64,000 nucleotides of DNA. Origin: Pogonophryne albipinna. Lineage: Eukaryota; Chordata; Actinopteri; Perciformes; Artedidraconidae. This document shows, piece after piece, positions 30,508-53,399 of the stretch. The notes beneath the pieces are model-generated. The model did no database searches and was not told the origin of the DNA. It was given only the letters and a program-made list of their open reading frames with translations. The translations under genes and the position numbers were made by a program. Numbering within the stretch: position 1 is the first letter of the stretch; each line of letters opens with the position of its first letter. The stretch spans positions 4,913,238 through 4,977,237 of the forward strand of contig CM053258.1 in assembly GCA_028583405.1 (NCBI GenBank). The letters run 5' to 3'.

Positions 30508-30688
30508 CAGGGGCGGACTGGGACTACAAATCAGCCCGGGACTCTCTCGACCGGCCCACTTCGGTAAGTAACTACCGCTAGTAAATTGTCAACGGGGGGG
30601 GGGTGCTAGTGACTTATCTGACCGGCCCACATCGTCCGACCGGCCCACTTCAGTACCGGCCCATCGGGATTTGTCTCGAACACTCCTG
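30508..30688. mobile_element. Small hAT MITE with exact 8-bp duplication
   Basis: Left end CAGGGGCGGACTGGG, right end (inverted) CAGGAGTGTTCGAG. CTAGTAGC is duplicated exactly at 30500-30507 and 30689-30696. It contains repeated GACCGGCCCAC boxes and a G-run. Length 181 bp. Confidence 0.8.
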
Positions 30689-31347
30689 CTAGTAGCCCCG
30701 TGGGTCATCTGTAATTGATACTCACGTCCACCTGTACAGGAATCCAAGTGGAACTGATTAGAAACCATCAGAAATGTTTATAAAAGCTCTGTAAACTAAC
30801 CTGTAACTTGTCCATCCCATATCCTGTGTGCGTCGCTTGATATTTTCATAGGTGTGGCGGCTGGTCCACTGTACACCAGCTGAGCCAGCAGCTTTAACTA
30901 CAGTTAAGACTGAAAGACCTGATCTGCTACACAGTAAGGTTGCTATGAGGGAAACGTATCCCTCCCAGATCAAGCAAGGAAACAGATCTATTTTGATTAT
31001 AGTCAATATTTGCAAATATGGTAATTTTCCTGACCTTGTTGTTTGCTTACTTTTATTGCATCCTCTGCTATTCAGTACTACTCCATCCTTTTGAAGAAAG
31101 TGTAGTTTTGTTAGATAAGGTTTAATATATTGTGTCTAGCTTCTCCTTAAAGTACACATCCTTACAGTGTATTTGCTTCTTGTCACAGCACAAGTGCACA
31201 CATGCTGCTGTGTGTATTCTAACTGCAACCACAATTTTCCATCCTCAGTCTGCCTCACTGTCTGGAAAAACAACCTGTCTGGTCAGGTCTCTCATGCAAA
31301 AGGCTAAAGTGTGCCTTATTGTCAAATACATTATTTTAAGCCTCTGA

Positions 31348-31676
31348 CGGCCCGTCCACACAGCGGCGTGCGTTGACGCTTGCCGGCGGGCTTGTCTGAC
31401 ACTCGACCAACAACCAATCACATGAATCTCCCGTCCCCTGACACACAAGCAGCGGTTTGATTGGCTAGAGCTTGTACTGGCATATGATTCGATTGGCTGA
31501 CGCTTCTGCCGAGGCGTCAAAAGTTGAACATTGCTCAACTTTTGAAGCGAGCAACGCCAGCAACGCTCCACGTCGCTTCCCAAAATGCAGTTCGGCTAAA
31601 AGTGACGTCACCCCATTCAAAGTGAATGGGCAGAAGCGTTGGAAGCTTCAACGCACGCCGCTGTGTGGACGGGCCG
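31348..31676. mobile_element. MITE with 29-bp perfect terminal inverted repeats
   Basis: The first 29 bases (31348-31376, beginning CGGCCCGTCCACACAGC) are the exact complement of the last 29 (31648-31676). TGA flanks both sides (31345-31347 and 31677-31679), a 3-bp duplication as in PIF/Harbinger-type elements. An internal hairpin (AAAAGTTGA...TCAACTTTT) is present. Length 329 bp, no coding capacity. Confidence 0.8.
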
Positions 31677-32149
31677 TGAGTGCTCCAAAAATGTGGTCCC
31701 AACTATTTAAAAAGTCCTTATGTCAACCCATAGGGCACTAACCAATGATGTAAACAGTGGCCTCACATGAACACCACATATGTTTTTGACATTTTCGAAC
31801 GTGTCGCCAAACATTAAGCTACTTGCCTGCTTGTGAGTTCAATACTAATTGTATATTTAGTGCATTTTTTTCTCAATACCCCCCTTTAAAGCCCCCAAGA
31901 GGTAAAATGACCCAGAAGTTCACAAGACTAACAGCAAATATGAAAAGAAAAAAGTTGTGAGGCAGAAGTTTGTTCTAAATCATGTTAATCATGCTGCCAT
32001 AACCACTTTTAGCGCTGTCAAACCATTATTTAATTTATTATTGTTTTTATAGAAACCAGAAGACCTTAATTCATGATCAGTTTAAATGATCTGATCTCTG
32101 TTAAATACGTCAAATAAGGTTGTTGATGACGACTTGCTTGAATTGTCAA

Positions 32150-32242
32150 ATTGTCAAATTGTCAAAGCCTGTGACCTAAGATTTTCATCGACATAACTGT
32201 AGCTATGTACGTATGACAAATAAAAGCCTTGAACCTTGAAGA
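32150..32242 (+). mobile_element. LINE 3' tail fragment
   Basis: GTACGTATGACAAATAAAAG followed by a CCTTGAA repeat, with a short CAAATTGT direct repeat before it. This resembles L2-type tails of fish. Boundaries are approximate. Confidence 0.4.
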
Positions 32243-34988
32243 GTACATTTGACCATGAAAGGGTGAGGTAACTGATCAAGACTGATCCAAATACAGTTTT
32301 CAGTTTTTCCAAAGTGTTCAGCCATTGCCTGACTGTATAGGTGTGACCTGGTAGGCCCGGTGCTGTCAGACCCGCTCAGTTCTGCTCTGTGAGTGTTGGA
32401 CAGGTCGACTTCCTCACTAACGAGACATGAGTTTTTTTTCAGCAGGGAAAACATGAGAGAGAGAGAAAAAAGGGAGGGAGGTGAAACATAACCGAGGAGC
32501 TAGACAGATATTTGAGGGTGGATACTGATCGAGATATTGTGGAATTTCGGCTTTCAGAAGCAAATAATGTGCTGACATTCAAACATTTTAATCTGACCCT
32601 TCTTTTCGTGCCACAGAAACCCCAAACAATTACAAGTATTCAGTTTCCCTCCAGAAGTGCATTTGAATCAGGGTGGGAACGTTTCTGAAACAGGATTTAG
32701 ACCGTATGGGACATGATTACTCTCCACTTGAACCCAGAATAATGATGGTATGGGATCCTTCTACTACACTCATCATACTCTATTGCTTTTAAGTTGATGT
32801 TGAATGTTCACCGTTTAGTTATATCTTTGAACAAGCGTGACTGATTTTAAGTGGCCAACCTTTTTAAACAGTTACCTTACAAGCATGTAGGTCAGAAGAA
32901 CAAGCTGTACACACAACATTTGAATTGTTTCACCTTATAAAGTTGATGGAAATGTTAGAAAAACAATTGCACATGTCTAACATAGACACAGAGCAACGTT
33001 AGCATTCTTTTGCTCGTGCACTTTGTATATTCACACACCTTTTAGTCTTCTGTTGAAATCCTGAGAAATATACGTGGCTCTTTTAGTCTCCTTTTGCTCC
33101 GCTATGTTGACCAGACTTTGTGATTCTGCTGTTTGATTTAGGACAGGTAGTGCAAACTGGCTTTATCCGAATTTGTTGCCAAAATATATGCCTGCTGCTT
33201 AAAACTATTTTAATGTGAGCAGTCATTACGCCTCAGTGTTTTGTGACCTCAGCTTTTCCTTCGCTCACATAAACATTCACCTCATCGTGGCGTCTGCAGG
33301 CCAAGTGTTCTCTTCTCTATCTAAACTTTACTGACATTGTTTTAGGAGATTATATCATGCGTTTTCTTTATTTGGTTAGAGCCAAACAATCATTTCATCC
33401 CATAATACTACACAGACTGTTATGGTGACAGCTCTCCTTTTGGATGAACACACATATGCAGTTTTAGGTTGCATTAAAATAGTCTGATGTAGAAATTAAA
33501 GATATGTTTTTATCTGTTGGAAAAAATCAACTTATGGCAAATTATGTTTTTGACACATCTTGATCTTGACATTGTGTGCAGCTGTTTCTCGTCTTCTCTC
33601 CCGCACTTTGCTTCATGTTGAGCTGATTCTGTGGTTAACCGCAGATATTGATTCACAGCAGACATTTTGGTTTCAGATAACATTTTGTATTGGCTTGAAA
33701 AATGTTTATCAACTCAATGTGTGCTGTAAACTATAAATCCACACTTACAGTTATACCAATGTTTCACCTTAAACAAAACACATTAAAGGTACAAACATTA
33801 ATTGGAAGACAAGGTCACATTTAATGCTTCTGCTGATAAGCATTTTGTATCTCTTACATTGAGAATTGCAACTTCTTACGTTGTCTCCACCAATGTATTG
33901 TTTAAAGAAATGGTGTCTTAAGAACTAAACACTCGTTGCCTCCGGTCTATATTTGACTATTCAACCATGTGTTTAACCAAAATAGCAAGGGCGTTATAAA
34001 GGCCTCCTGTTTGAATATGATTGGATGTTATTAGTCAGCTGATGAATAAACAGCTAAAACCTTTCAGAGCTACTTTAAAGCTAACAAATGGTGAGTTTTT
34101 GAGACCGACGACATATATATTTAGTAGAATATAAATGTAAATGACATCACATCTGTCTAGACTCAGTCAACATACTTCAGTCACACACTCAGTCCACATT
34201 TCTACGATCAGAAGCGCCAGTGCAAAGTCATTTAGATGTGCTTTAATTTAGGGACAGGTCTGAAGTAACATGTGCACGCATACATTATGTAATAAAACAA
34301 TGTTTTCTTTTGGGCCAGCTCCATTGGCAGTACTGACACGGCACCATGACCTCAATCCAACTGTCTCTCTTCAGCTTCTCAGCAACCTGCCAAACCTCTT
34401 TCTTCCTGTTAATGAATGTGTTTCCCTGCTCTTTTCCTCCAGAGTGTTTATGCTTCTTAAACAAGTGCCTCAGGTGTGGGGTTGGCTTCCAGTTTGGGTG
34501 GTGTACACTTAATGACGTGTTGTATAAAATCCATTGCTGTTAGATCCAGTTAGGAAAACATGACGTTAAATGCATTCTATGTGTTTTATTAAGCCATCTG
34601 GTTATATTCTGTGGACGTCATGTTTCTTATTTCAGCCCAGAGTGTATGATGACAACCTCATCAGACACACAATACTCCCACCAGCATCAGCGCACTAAAC
34701 CAACAACTGTTCTCATACCTTTACACCACTGTGGGACCGAGTTGTCCCGAGTGAGCAGAGAAAACATTTGAGCAGAACAAAAACCTTTCCTTTTTATTGT
34801 GCTGAGATAGCAGCTTCACACTGACCATGCCCAGTGCAATGCAGACTCCAGAGATGGGGGGGGGTCTGTGGGGGATTGTTAGGCAGCTGGTTTTTCATGA
34901 TTTATGACGGGAGTAATAAAACTTGTTGGTGGCTCCAGCTGAATTGGTTTCAGTCCTTTTAATGTCTGTTTTTCTTTTGCTTTGGCAG

Positions 34989-45320
<10,332 letters not shown>

Positions 45321-46300
45321 GAAGACCCAGAGGTGATCTGTCTGGAACCAAGAGGACTTATTAACCAGATGAAGGAAAATCATCCATTGTGACTGGGGAC
45401 GCAATAATCCAGTTTCTATGGGATTATGCAAGAAAAATCGAGAATTTTATGAACAAAGGCACCATTTCAAAAATGGGATTGTGCTTTAAAGGGGGCATTC
45501 CCCTGATACAATGACATGGCCACAAGAAAGGAACCAAGAGGACGGTGTAGATAAGAGAACACAGAACTGAACTGTTGTTGAGAAGTGAGATGACACAGTA
45601 CCTGAAGCCAGAAATAGACTGCGTTTGGACAGAAAATGGAAATGGTCTTATGTTGGAGGAAACTGCTGTCATGCAACACATGGGTCTCTTCACATCTTTT
45701 CATGAGTGTTTCCTTGTCCAGGAAGCTAAAGAATACAAAAAGCTCTGTCCATGTACAGTATGATGATATTTTACCAGAATTAAAAACTTGTTTTAGATGA
45801 TAATATTAATAGGAATGGAAAAAAACATCTGTATTGAAGTCTAGCCTGGTTGAATGTACATGGTTGAAAATGTCGAGGTTGTTGTTAAACCAACAAAACC
45901 TCCTTGGGCAATAAATAGAGCTGATAACCAAGGATAAGGACTAAAGTGATGGTGTTTCCCGTCAGAGCTACTCACAGGCTTACATTCCCATATTGGCACA
46001 GAAAAAAAATCTTTACTTGTTACATTATGTACACATTGACACATTATGTTCAGATGGATGGCACTTTATTAGTTCTTAAAGTGTGACATTGAAGGATTTT
46101 TAATCTTTTGGCATTTCAGAGCAGGTACTCTGAAGACTTTTCTTACATCTTCTGCACGAATATGTCATTTTATGATCAGTGATTGAAGAAGTAAAGTTTT
46201 AGAATTCATGGCTTCTGAATTTGCGTTTTAATTTGTTTTACATTGTGTGCAACGTTTGCTTCTATTGTTGCCGCAAGAATAAAGAAAGTAACTCTCTCTC
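45321..46300 (+). other. scara3: scara3 3' UTR
   Basis: About 960 nt after the TGA to the first good poly(A) signal (AATAAA 46278-46283, followed by a T/G-rich stretch). A second AATAAA at 46541-46546 could give a longer form. Confidence 0.65.
46278..46283 (+). terminator. scara3: scara3 poly(A) signal (proximal)
   Basis: AATAAA followed within 40 nt by GTTTTGTTGTGAA. A distal alternative is at 46541-46546. Confidence 0.6.
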
Positions 46301-46599
46301 TTCGACCTATGTTGAAACGTTTTGTTGTGAAGGCTATAGCAGATCACTCTTTCAATACAACAATGCATAATAATGTAACACTTGAGAAAGCAGAGGAATG
46401 ACCAAAGACGGTTTTTTAGATCTTATAAAACAAACATAAATAACCTTTTATATCACATACAAATCTTTCAAAAAGGGAAACTTACTTCTTTGGAAAACCT
46501 GTGTGTTGTAATGAAATGCGACTGGCTTGCATCAAACTTCAATAAAGCTTTTTTTTAACTCGTTCTCAGTCAGTGTCCTACTGTACTCCCAGAGCAGCG

Positions 46600-49280
46600 T
46601 GCCATTATTGAGGGAAAGAGAGTGGTTGAACATTAATTCAAAACACATGTCTAACCCCTCCCATTGGATCTTTGAGCTAAGCTTCCACAGACTTAAAAAT
46701 ATTCGATTCCCTGTTGTTTTAACATTTGCCATACGATTAACATTTTGTAGTTCACAGTAGAATTCAATGGGTACAGTTGTCCATAAATAAGAGTTTAGGA
46801 TAACAAACAATACATTTGATATGCCTAAAATCATCAGCTTGAAATACTTTCAGAAGATTTTATTGTAAGAATCAGCAAACATTAATGTCTGACGCAGGCT
46901 TTTGTGCATGTTATGTTGTAGAAACAGCTCCATGTAGCGAGCCGCCCTGATCTGCTGACTTGATATTTTCACCATCTCTTTCTCAGTGATGAAACATGCT
47001 TGGTGGGATGTTAGGAACCTGATCTCCAAGAAAAATTTCCTTCAAGAATCCACCCAAAGCCCTTATTCCTGCGGTTCTCATAACTTTATGAGCACGCAAC
47101 TTTTGCTCTAAATCACTCTCTGAAACCTGAAGCTGGAGCGTACAATTGCTGCTGTTTCTGATCTATGAAGCAGGAAAATATGGCTTATATAAAATCCAGG
47201 ATAAGATATTTATAGGTTTGAATTTAAATGCTTTACTTACACATCAGATTTCCTTCAATCTGACTGGTATAATTTGTCCTCTTATGGAGAGCTGGACCTC
47301 CTGCAGTCAAACTATTTCCACATGGGGAGCCATGAATCAGTTGGTGGACAGGGCAAATTATAACAGATGTCACCACAAGAGAGAAGTACTGAGAAAGCAA
47401 AGAAACAACGGAAGAAATAGAGGATTTATGGTAGGTATGAGGTGGACGAACATACTGTAAATTCACTATAACTCTAAAGGTATGACTTGTGTTTGGCAAA
47501 GGGAATTAGCAGTGTTTCCATCACTTACTTTGATACACATTTTGAAGTGTGGCAATAGAAAAGCTGTGTAAAAATTGAAATTTGATAAAACTTCCTTCAC
47601 TGTGTAAAATAATAACTCATAACTCAACTCCTGTCGAAGTTACATCTGCTCTCCCTTTTTCTCCCATAGAGTTTTTAAGAGCATTACTTTTTAAAATGTA
47701 TTTATTATGAGGTTTTATTGCATTTAGCCTATATTTTTAAAGTATTGTGGAGCTTTTTCCTCCCCCTTCACCTGCCATGGTGTGGCTGAAACTGGTGCAG
47801 GTGCAGGGGATTTGTAATTAGTGTTTCTCAGAGTCAAAGGCAAAAGGGCTGTGGATTAACCTCTACACTCTATAGACAATAGTTTAATCTCTGCCTCATA
47901 ATATAACTAAATCTATGCTAACAATATAAGCCAAAACAACTGAGAACAACAACTTTATGTAAGAGCTGTAAGTTTGTCAGCTTGTTGTCGAAATGGCCAA
48001 AAGAATGTATGAATGCAGAATTAACAGTACAAAGGTCAGGTGAGGATTGACAAAGCTACAATAAATACATACTACACCGTGTACAATTCCTGATCATTAC
48101 ATTGAAGTCAAAACAAATCTGTATTTAATCTTTTCAATGTGCTTTCTCAGCGCCATCGAGATCATATCAGTAACAACAACATGCAGTTATTTATGTTTCA
48201 GATTGTCAGCGCCCCATCACACTGAGGTTCCCTTGAGTAGTAGCCTACGGGGGCTAAGAGAACCAAGTCCTGTTTACATTGGCAGGAGTCACTTGTTAAT
48301 TTCGGTTTGCCGTGTACACCACATGCTTACAAACAAGGTATATTTGAGAACTTCAAATTGCCAGGGGTCGCTAGGGGGATTTCTGGAGGAGGTTAATTAG
48401 TGTTCTACTTCTACAACATCTCTAATCCATGAGAAAACAACCCCACGAATGTCCATCAAGACGAAAACCTCTTCTCTTTTGGGTAAATCAGGAAAGCAGC
48501 AATGTTTTTATTGTGGTTTGAAAGGTTTAATCGACCTGGAGGTAGTATAAATACTGTAAAACTACAGCTGCGAGTGAGGTTAAAACATGAACATCTCCAA
48601 CACGGACAGAGACAAAGAGAGTCCAAGGAAGTGAAGTAAGACGTGTGAATCGTGGAGGCATGGTGTGCTATAGCTGTGGTGAAAAACACCAATCTGAGCC
48701 AGCATAAACCCAAAGACCAGATGTGCTTTTCTGGAGCCAGCTCTGACTTTTCCAGGTGGAATATATTTCATCGCTTTGAGTAATTTTCTCACCCTAGAGG
48801 CATACTGTAGAAACAGGCTGAAAGCTCTAACATCATCATTTATTTTTCTCAGAGTCATTAATGACCAGGATGTAACACCTCTCTCCACATGAACACTGTA
48901 GGCCTAAGGCTGATTGGCTGCGAAGTGGATTGAGTAGCTGTGATGGTCTGTAATGGAATAGCTACACCCGTAGGACCCAGGACCAGGACAGCTTTCTGCT
49001 GACTGTGCACCTGCACATGGTGAGAGGAGATTTTCAGTTAGTGTTGGGTCTCATTCGACAAATAACTTTACAAAGAAGGGGGTTAAATGAACAGCATTCA
49101 TCAGTATCTTTGGAGGTTGGCAGTGCCGTGACATTGCAACAAAAAAAAACGGAATTATTAACGTTACAATCTGTAATGTCTATGAATACTTTATTCAAAC
49201 CATTGGCTCTGTGATACCAACTAGCTTGCTGTTCTCAAATTAGCCTACATAACCAGCTAGTTTACCAAAGCAACCAGACT
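46600..49280. other. Intergenic stretch downstream of scara3
   Basis: AT-rich, no exon series, RNA gene or clean transposon end recognised. Short open frames lack coding character. Confidence 0.5.
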
Positions 49281-49282
49281 GT

Positions 49283-49348
49283 GGCTGCGAGGGAGTGCGG
49301 TCGTCTTTCAACCAGAAGGTTGTGGGTTCGATCCCAGCCCTTGCAGCC
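49283..49348 (+). mobile_element. tRNA-derived SINE head
   Basis: 66 nt with a Pol III B box GGTTCGATCCC (49325-49335), a TGGG/CCCA T-arm, a CAAC/GTTG anticodon-like stem and near-paired ends GGCTGCG/TGCAGCC. The D-arm is poor and the anticodon loop is too small, so this is a tRNA-like SINE promoter rather than a functional tRNA. Confidence 0.55.
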
Positions 49349-49419
49349 AACATCTGCAATGTACAGGTACTGCATAAAGCTTAGCAGACTCTTCACGCTA
49401 ACGAAGGATCACTTCTAGG

Positions 49420-50331
49420 CAGGGTTGGGAGGGTTACTTTGTAAATGTAATCAGTTACTGATTACTGAATACATGCTCTGAAAGTAATCAGAATACAGTT
49501 ACGTCTCTTAAAAAAGTAACGTGTTCAGGTTACTTTTAGAATACTTTTGGAATACTTTCTTTTTCCATAACAGATGGGTATGTTTTGGTGAGCAGGAGAC
49601 ACTTGTTTTATTGTTTTAATGGCGTATCAAGAACTCAAACACAACATCTTGGTGTCATTCTGGACAGCTCTCTCATCTGTACCCCACATAAAAAACATCA
49701 CCCGGACTGCATTCTCCTACTGTAAACCTTTCCTTAGAATATGTTATGAATTGTAAGGTGTCCTTGGGTGCTTTGAAAGGCGCCCCTAAATAGAATGAAT
49801 TATCATTATTATTATTATCTGAAACGATGTAATAACTTTTAAAACTGTTTCCAGTCACTTGCCCCATGCATTCAGCAGCAGCAGGCCATTCACTTTGATT
49901 TGATCCCGTTATAAATGTCATCATTTCGACAATAAAGAAATGCTACATCAACGTTATCTTGCACATTTTATCTAACCATCTCCGTTTCTAACTTTCAATA
50001 TATTTTAAAAGAGATCTCTCTCTCTCATCTGCGTGCGGGGGCGGGGCCTCACAGACACGCTGCATCTCTCTCTCGCTCACAGACATGCTGCAGCGCTGTG
50101 CAGTGTGCACACAGTTCTGCCGGTAATGAATATTACATTTTGTGAGGAAAATTTTCCACCAATAATTCCAATAAGTATTCCAAAATGTATTCACTTCAGG
50201 TTTACGAAGGTAACTGTAATCAGATTACTCGTTTTTCAAATGTAACGCCAGCTGAATACAGTTAGCCTACTTGATTTTTGTATTCTGATTACGTAACGCC
50301 GTTACATATATTCCGTTACAACCCAACCCTG
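49420..50331. mobile_element. hAT element nested in another repeat
   Basis: Ends CAGGGTTGGGAGG and (inverted) CAGGGTTGGGTTG. CTTCTAGG is duplicated exactly at 49412-49419 and 50332-50339. The body (912 bp) is rich in GTAATC/GATTAC motifs and contains a LINE fragment at 49626-49817. Confidence 0.9.
49626..49817 (+). mobile_element. LINE fragment (reverse transcriptase C-terminal region and tail) inside the hAT element
   Basis: Translates in part as LGVILDSSL followed by a degraded IKNITRTAF-like stretch, the conserved block near the end of L2/Rex1-type reverse transcriptases. It ends with GGCGCCCCTAAATAGAATGA and an (ATT)n tail. It is frameshifted and non-functional. Confidence 0.6.
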
Positions 50332-50589
50332 CTTCTAGGCTACTGTCCCGCAGCTCCTGCCTCTCTGTTGGACTCTGTCGCAGCGGGGCTGCTGCTGTGG
50401 TGCGGAGCGCACAAAGCAGACTCTTCACAACGAAGGATCACTTCTTCTTCTTCAAGGAAGGGAAGGTTTCGCAGTACGCAGTCTACTGTCCGGCAGCTGC
50501 TGCCTCTCTGTTGGACTCCGGTACTGCACCTTACTCACGAGACGTTGTAAAAAAAAAATGGGTGGGGGGCGAATGCAGTAACCACTCCG

Positions 50590-50690
50590 CCAACGCCACA
50601 GTCACCCCCGTCGTGCGGGCCGGATGAGAATGTCTGGCGGGCCGGATGTGGCCCGCGGGCCGCCAGTTGGTGGTCACTGATGTAGTGTAT
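50590..50690. mobile_element. End of a hAT-like element
   Basis: GCGGGCCGGATGTGGCCCGCGGGCCGCCAGTTGGTGGTCACTG-type end (inverted: CAGTGACCACCAACTGGCGG). The partner end was not found; it may be the right end of the repeat containing the SINE head and the duplication. Confidence 0.4.
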
Positions 50691-51780
50691 GATATCTAGG
50701 TAAAAGCCACCTAGCTAACCCTCATGTAGCTACGTTAGCTAGTTAGCTGCCACTGCACAAGCCTCCAGGAAGAGCACCGCGCTTCAAAGCCAATTTTCGT
50801 AGAGGCCACACCATGTAATAAAAACGTCCATGCTGTGCTGTGATGTTATTGGACAAAACAAAATAGACTCACATTGGCAAAGAGTGGATCTTTTTCTGGT
50901 AAATCAACTTCCCATTCGGGAAACCTCATTTGCTTGGAGATAGCTAAGATGTTAAAGTTGTAAAAAATGTTAAAGGTCCAAACCATTGTCACTTTTGTTC
51001 CTCCTTTCAGGTGAAAGGACACGGATGACCAACAGAAGTAACAGGTAAATGTATCACTCGGCAGTAAAACAATTCACCAGCTTTCATAATAATGAACAGT
51101 AGCCCACCTCCAACACTGTATGGAGTTATTTTATATCCATGCTATTGCCTTGCATCACTCTTGATAGTAAAAAGCTATCATTACATACCTTTGCTTTGTC
51201 AATGCCCCTTAGCTATAAGTAATTTGGCAAGTTTGCTAACTCACTTCAGAGTTCACCAATCAGACAGTGTTTTGCTGAAGATAACACCTTTGAAAACAAT
51301 AACATTTGTGACACGTGTTGCTGCAATGTTTTATGAACTTATTATTTACTGAATCATCTGATTAACAGAAAGCAAACGTCAGTGACTCTTCACATGCTTT
51401 TTTCCCCTTTTAAAACCTCTCAAAATGAACTCCTTATTCAAGTTAATTCTTATGTCAATAACTACTTACATTTTTATTAAGATCGACAGCAGTGGCAATT
51501 GTACCCCTGAAGTGTTAACACCACTTATTAATATAACAACTTTGCAATACAGATCAGTTCCTTTTCCATCTTATCTCTTCATCTCTTTTATGTATGTTTA
51601 AAATGTACGGATCTCCATGCAGAAAAGTTACACACTACAGTAATTGAATAACATTTATATTTCATGCTTTCCCTCAGCTGTCTGTCACATTGATTGATTC
51701 CCACGTCAGGTTGTGTAATTTCAGTCATGAAAACATTGAATCTGTCAGGAATGGGAGGTGGTACGCAGAGAGACATTACA

Positions 51781-51885
<105 letters not shown>

Positions 51886-52594
51886 TTGAGACGTTAGCTA
51901 ACCGTTGACTTGACAGGCCCCCAAAGAGCTCATTACGTAGACAGCTGTAAAAACACACTTGGCCTTTCACTACAGCTCAGGTAACCATTAGTGTGTGTGG
52001 GAGAGAGAGAGAAACATCGGAGAGCACACCTGCTGCAATGTGTGTAGTGAGTCAGCAACTAACTCTGAAAATAAATAAAGAATTTAGGACTATGATTGAA
52101 ATTGTGAGTCCTTCCACCAGCTGTGTTGTCGACTAAAGGTACATGACTGGACCCGGGTCCGACTGGAGTCTCAAATTTGATGACTTTACATTTGACAAAA
52201 TCAAAACAGCCTTGCTACTCAACTTGATCTCCAACATCAATGACGTGTGACTTCACCTTTTCACTTGAAAATACCTTACCTCATATAAATAATGATCTTA
52301 TTTAAAGTATGTGCCACGAATCAATTCTTCAATCCCAATTATGCAATGGTCTGCAAAAAACCCTGAATTGCAGTTTGCAGGTTTTGGTAAAGATTGCATT
52401 GTAGTTATCTGAGACGGTATTGCCTGGTAAAATGTGTAACTTACCGGTGACATCCAAAACAAAGATGTTGTTTCACCTCTACCTACGAGACTAAATAGGA
52501 TCATCTATCACTGCCACCTAACTTTAGTTTTTAAACGAGTAAAAAAAACTATTTTCTGGGGCTTTTACAATCCAAAGGTTGGCTGCACACCGGT

Positions 52595-53010
52595 ATTTTT
52601 TTGTTGTATTTAGCCTTTATTTAGACAGGTGAATCTCATTGAGACACAAGGTCTCATTCTCAAGAGAGACCTGTTCAGTGGTAACACCACCACACAAAGT
52701 TACAGACAGACAGGACACTAAACACAGAGGCAACAATCAAATAAAACATTGTGAAAAGTAGTCAGATATTGCAGGTGCAAACACCCACAGATGATTTCTC
52801 CAGCTTTTTTTAAATTAGTTTAAAATCTGTGATGGGTATCAAACTGGTCAGCTTAAGTTCCTGCTGAAGTGTGTTCCAGGTTGAGGGGGCAGAGTATGAT
52901 ATATATATATATGGTATAAATATTCCCTTGCTTTTTTTAAGATATTGACTTTGAAAAAAGGTCCCGGACCGACCTTTTGAACCCTAAGTCACGCAGCTTA
53001 AGAAAGTATT
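52595..53010. mobile_element. Interspersed repeat, probably LINE-derived
   Basis: TTATTTAGACAGGTGAATCTC, a GAGACC-rich box and CTGCTGAAGTGTGTTCCAGG are sequence blocks common in fish dispersed repeats. Boundaries are uncertain. Confidence 0.4.
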
Positions 53011-53399
53011 CCTGTTGGCAGTGGCTGCAGCGAGGAGAGTGAGACTCACTCCGGGCACAGAGCGTCTGCAGAGTCACGACAGGCGATGGAGGAACAGTCT
53101 GAACCCGCTCTTTGTTTACTTCACAAGTTTCCCCTTGAAGTTTGGAAAACAGGAGAAGTTCTGGTCCCTGTTTATCAGGTCAGAGCATAACAGATGTGTC
53201 AAGTTGACACCGGAAGAAAAACATTTCGACATTTTGATAATATGCTTATTAAACATTGTTTTAAGACTCAAGCTCCTTTCACATGCATTGCAACCCTCAA
53301 AATGAACCCTAACCCAGACATTACCATTGATGCCAGAATCATTCGGAGTGGACGTCCAACAGACTTTACCATGACAACTCCCTAGTAATAGGTCTGTTT

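Larger units (their letters stand above)
49384..50525. repeat. Host repeat with internal duplication, interrupted by a hAT element
   Basis: AGCAGACTCTTCAC..ACGAAGGATCACTTCT followed by CTACTGTCC.GCAGCT.CTGCCTCTCTGTTGGACTC occurs twice: once at 49384-50375 (interrupted by the element at 49420) and again at 50416-50519. Removing the insertion and one duplicated CTTCTAGG restores a continuous first copy. Confidence 0.7.

Noticed and set aside
49283..49348. Functional tRNA gene
   Set aside because: Good B box and T-arm, but the D-arm and anticodon loop are not normal and a repeat follows; best read as a SINE head.
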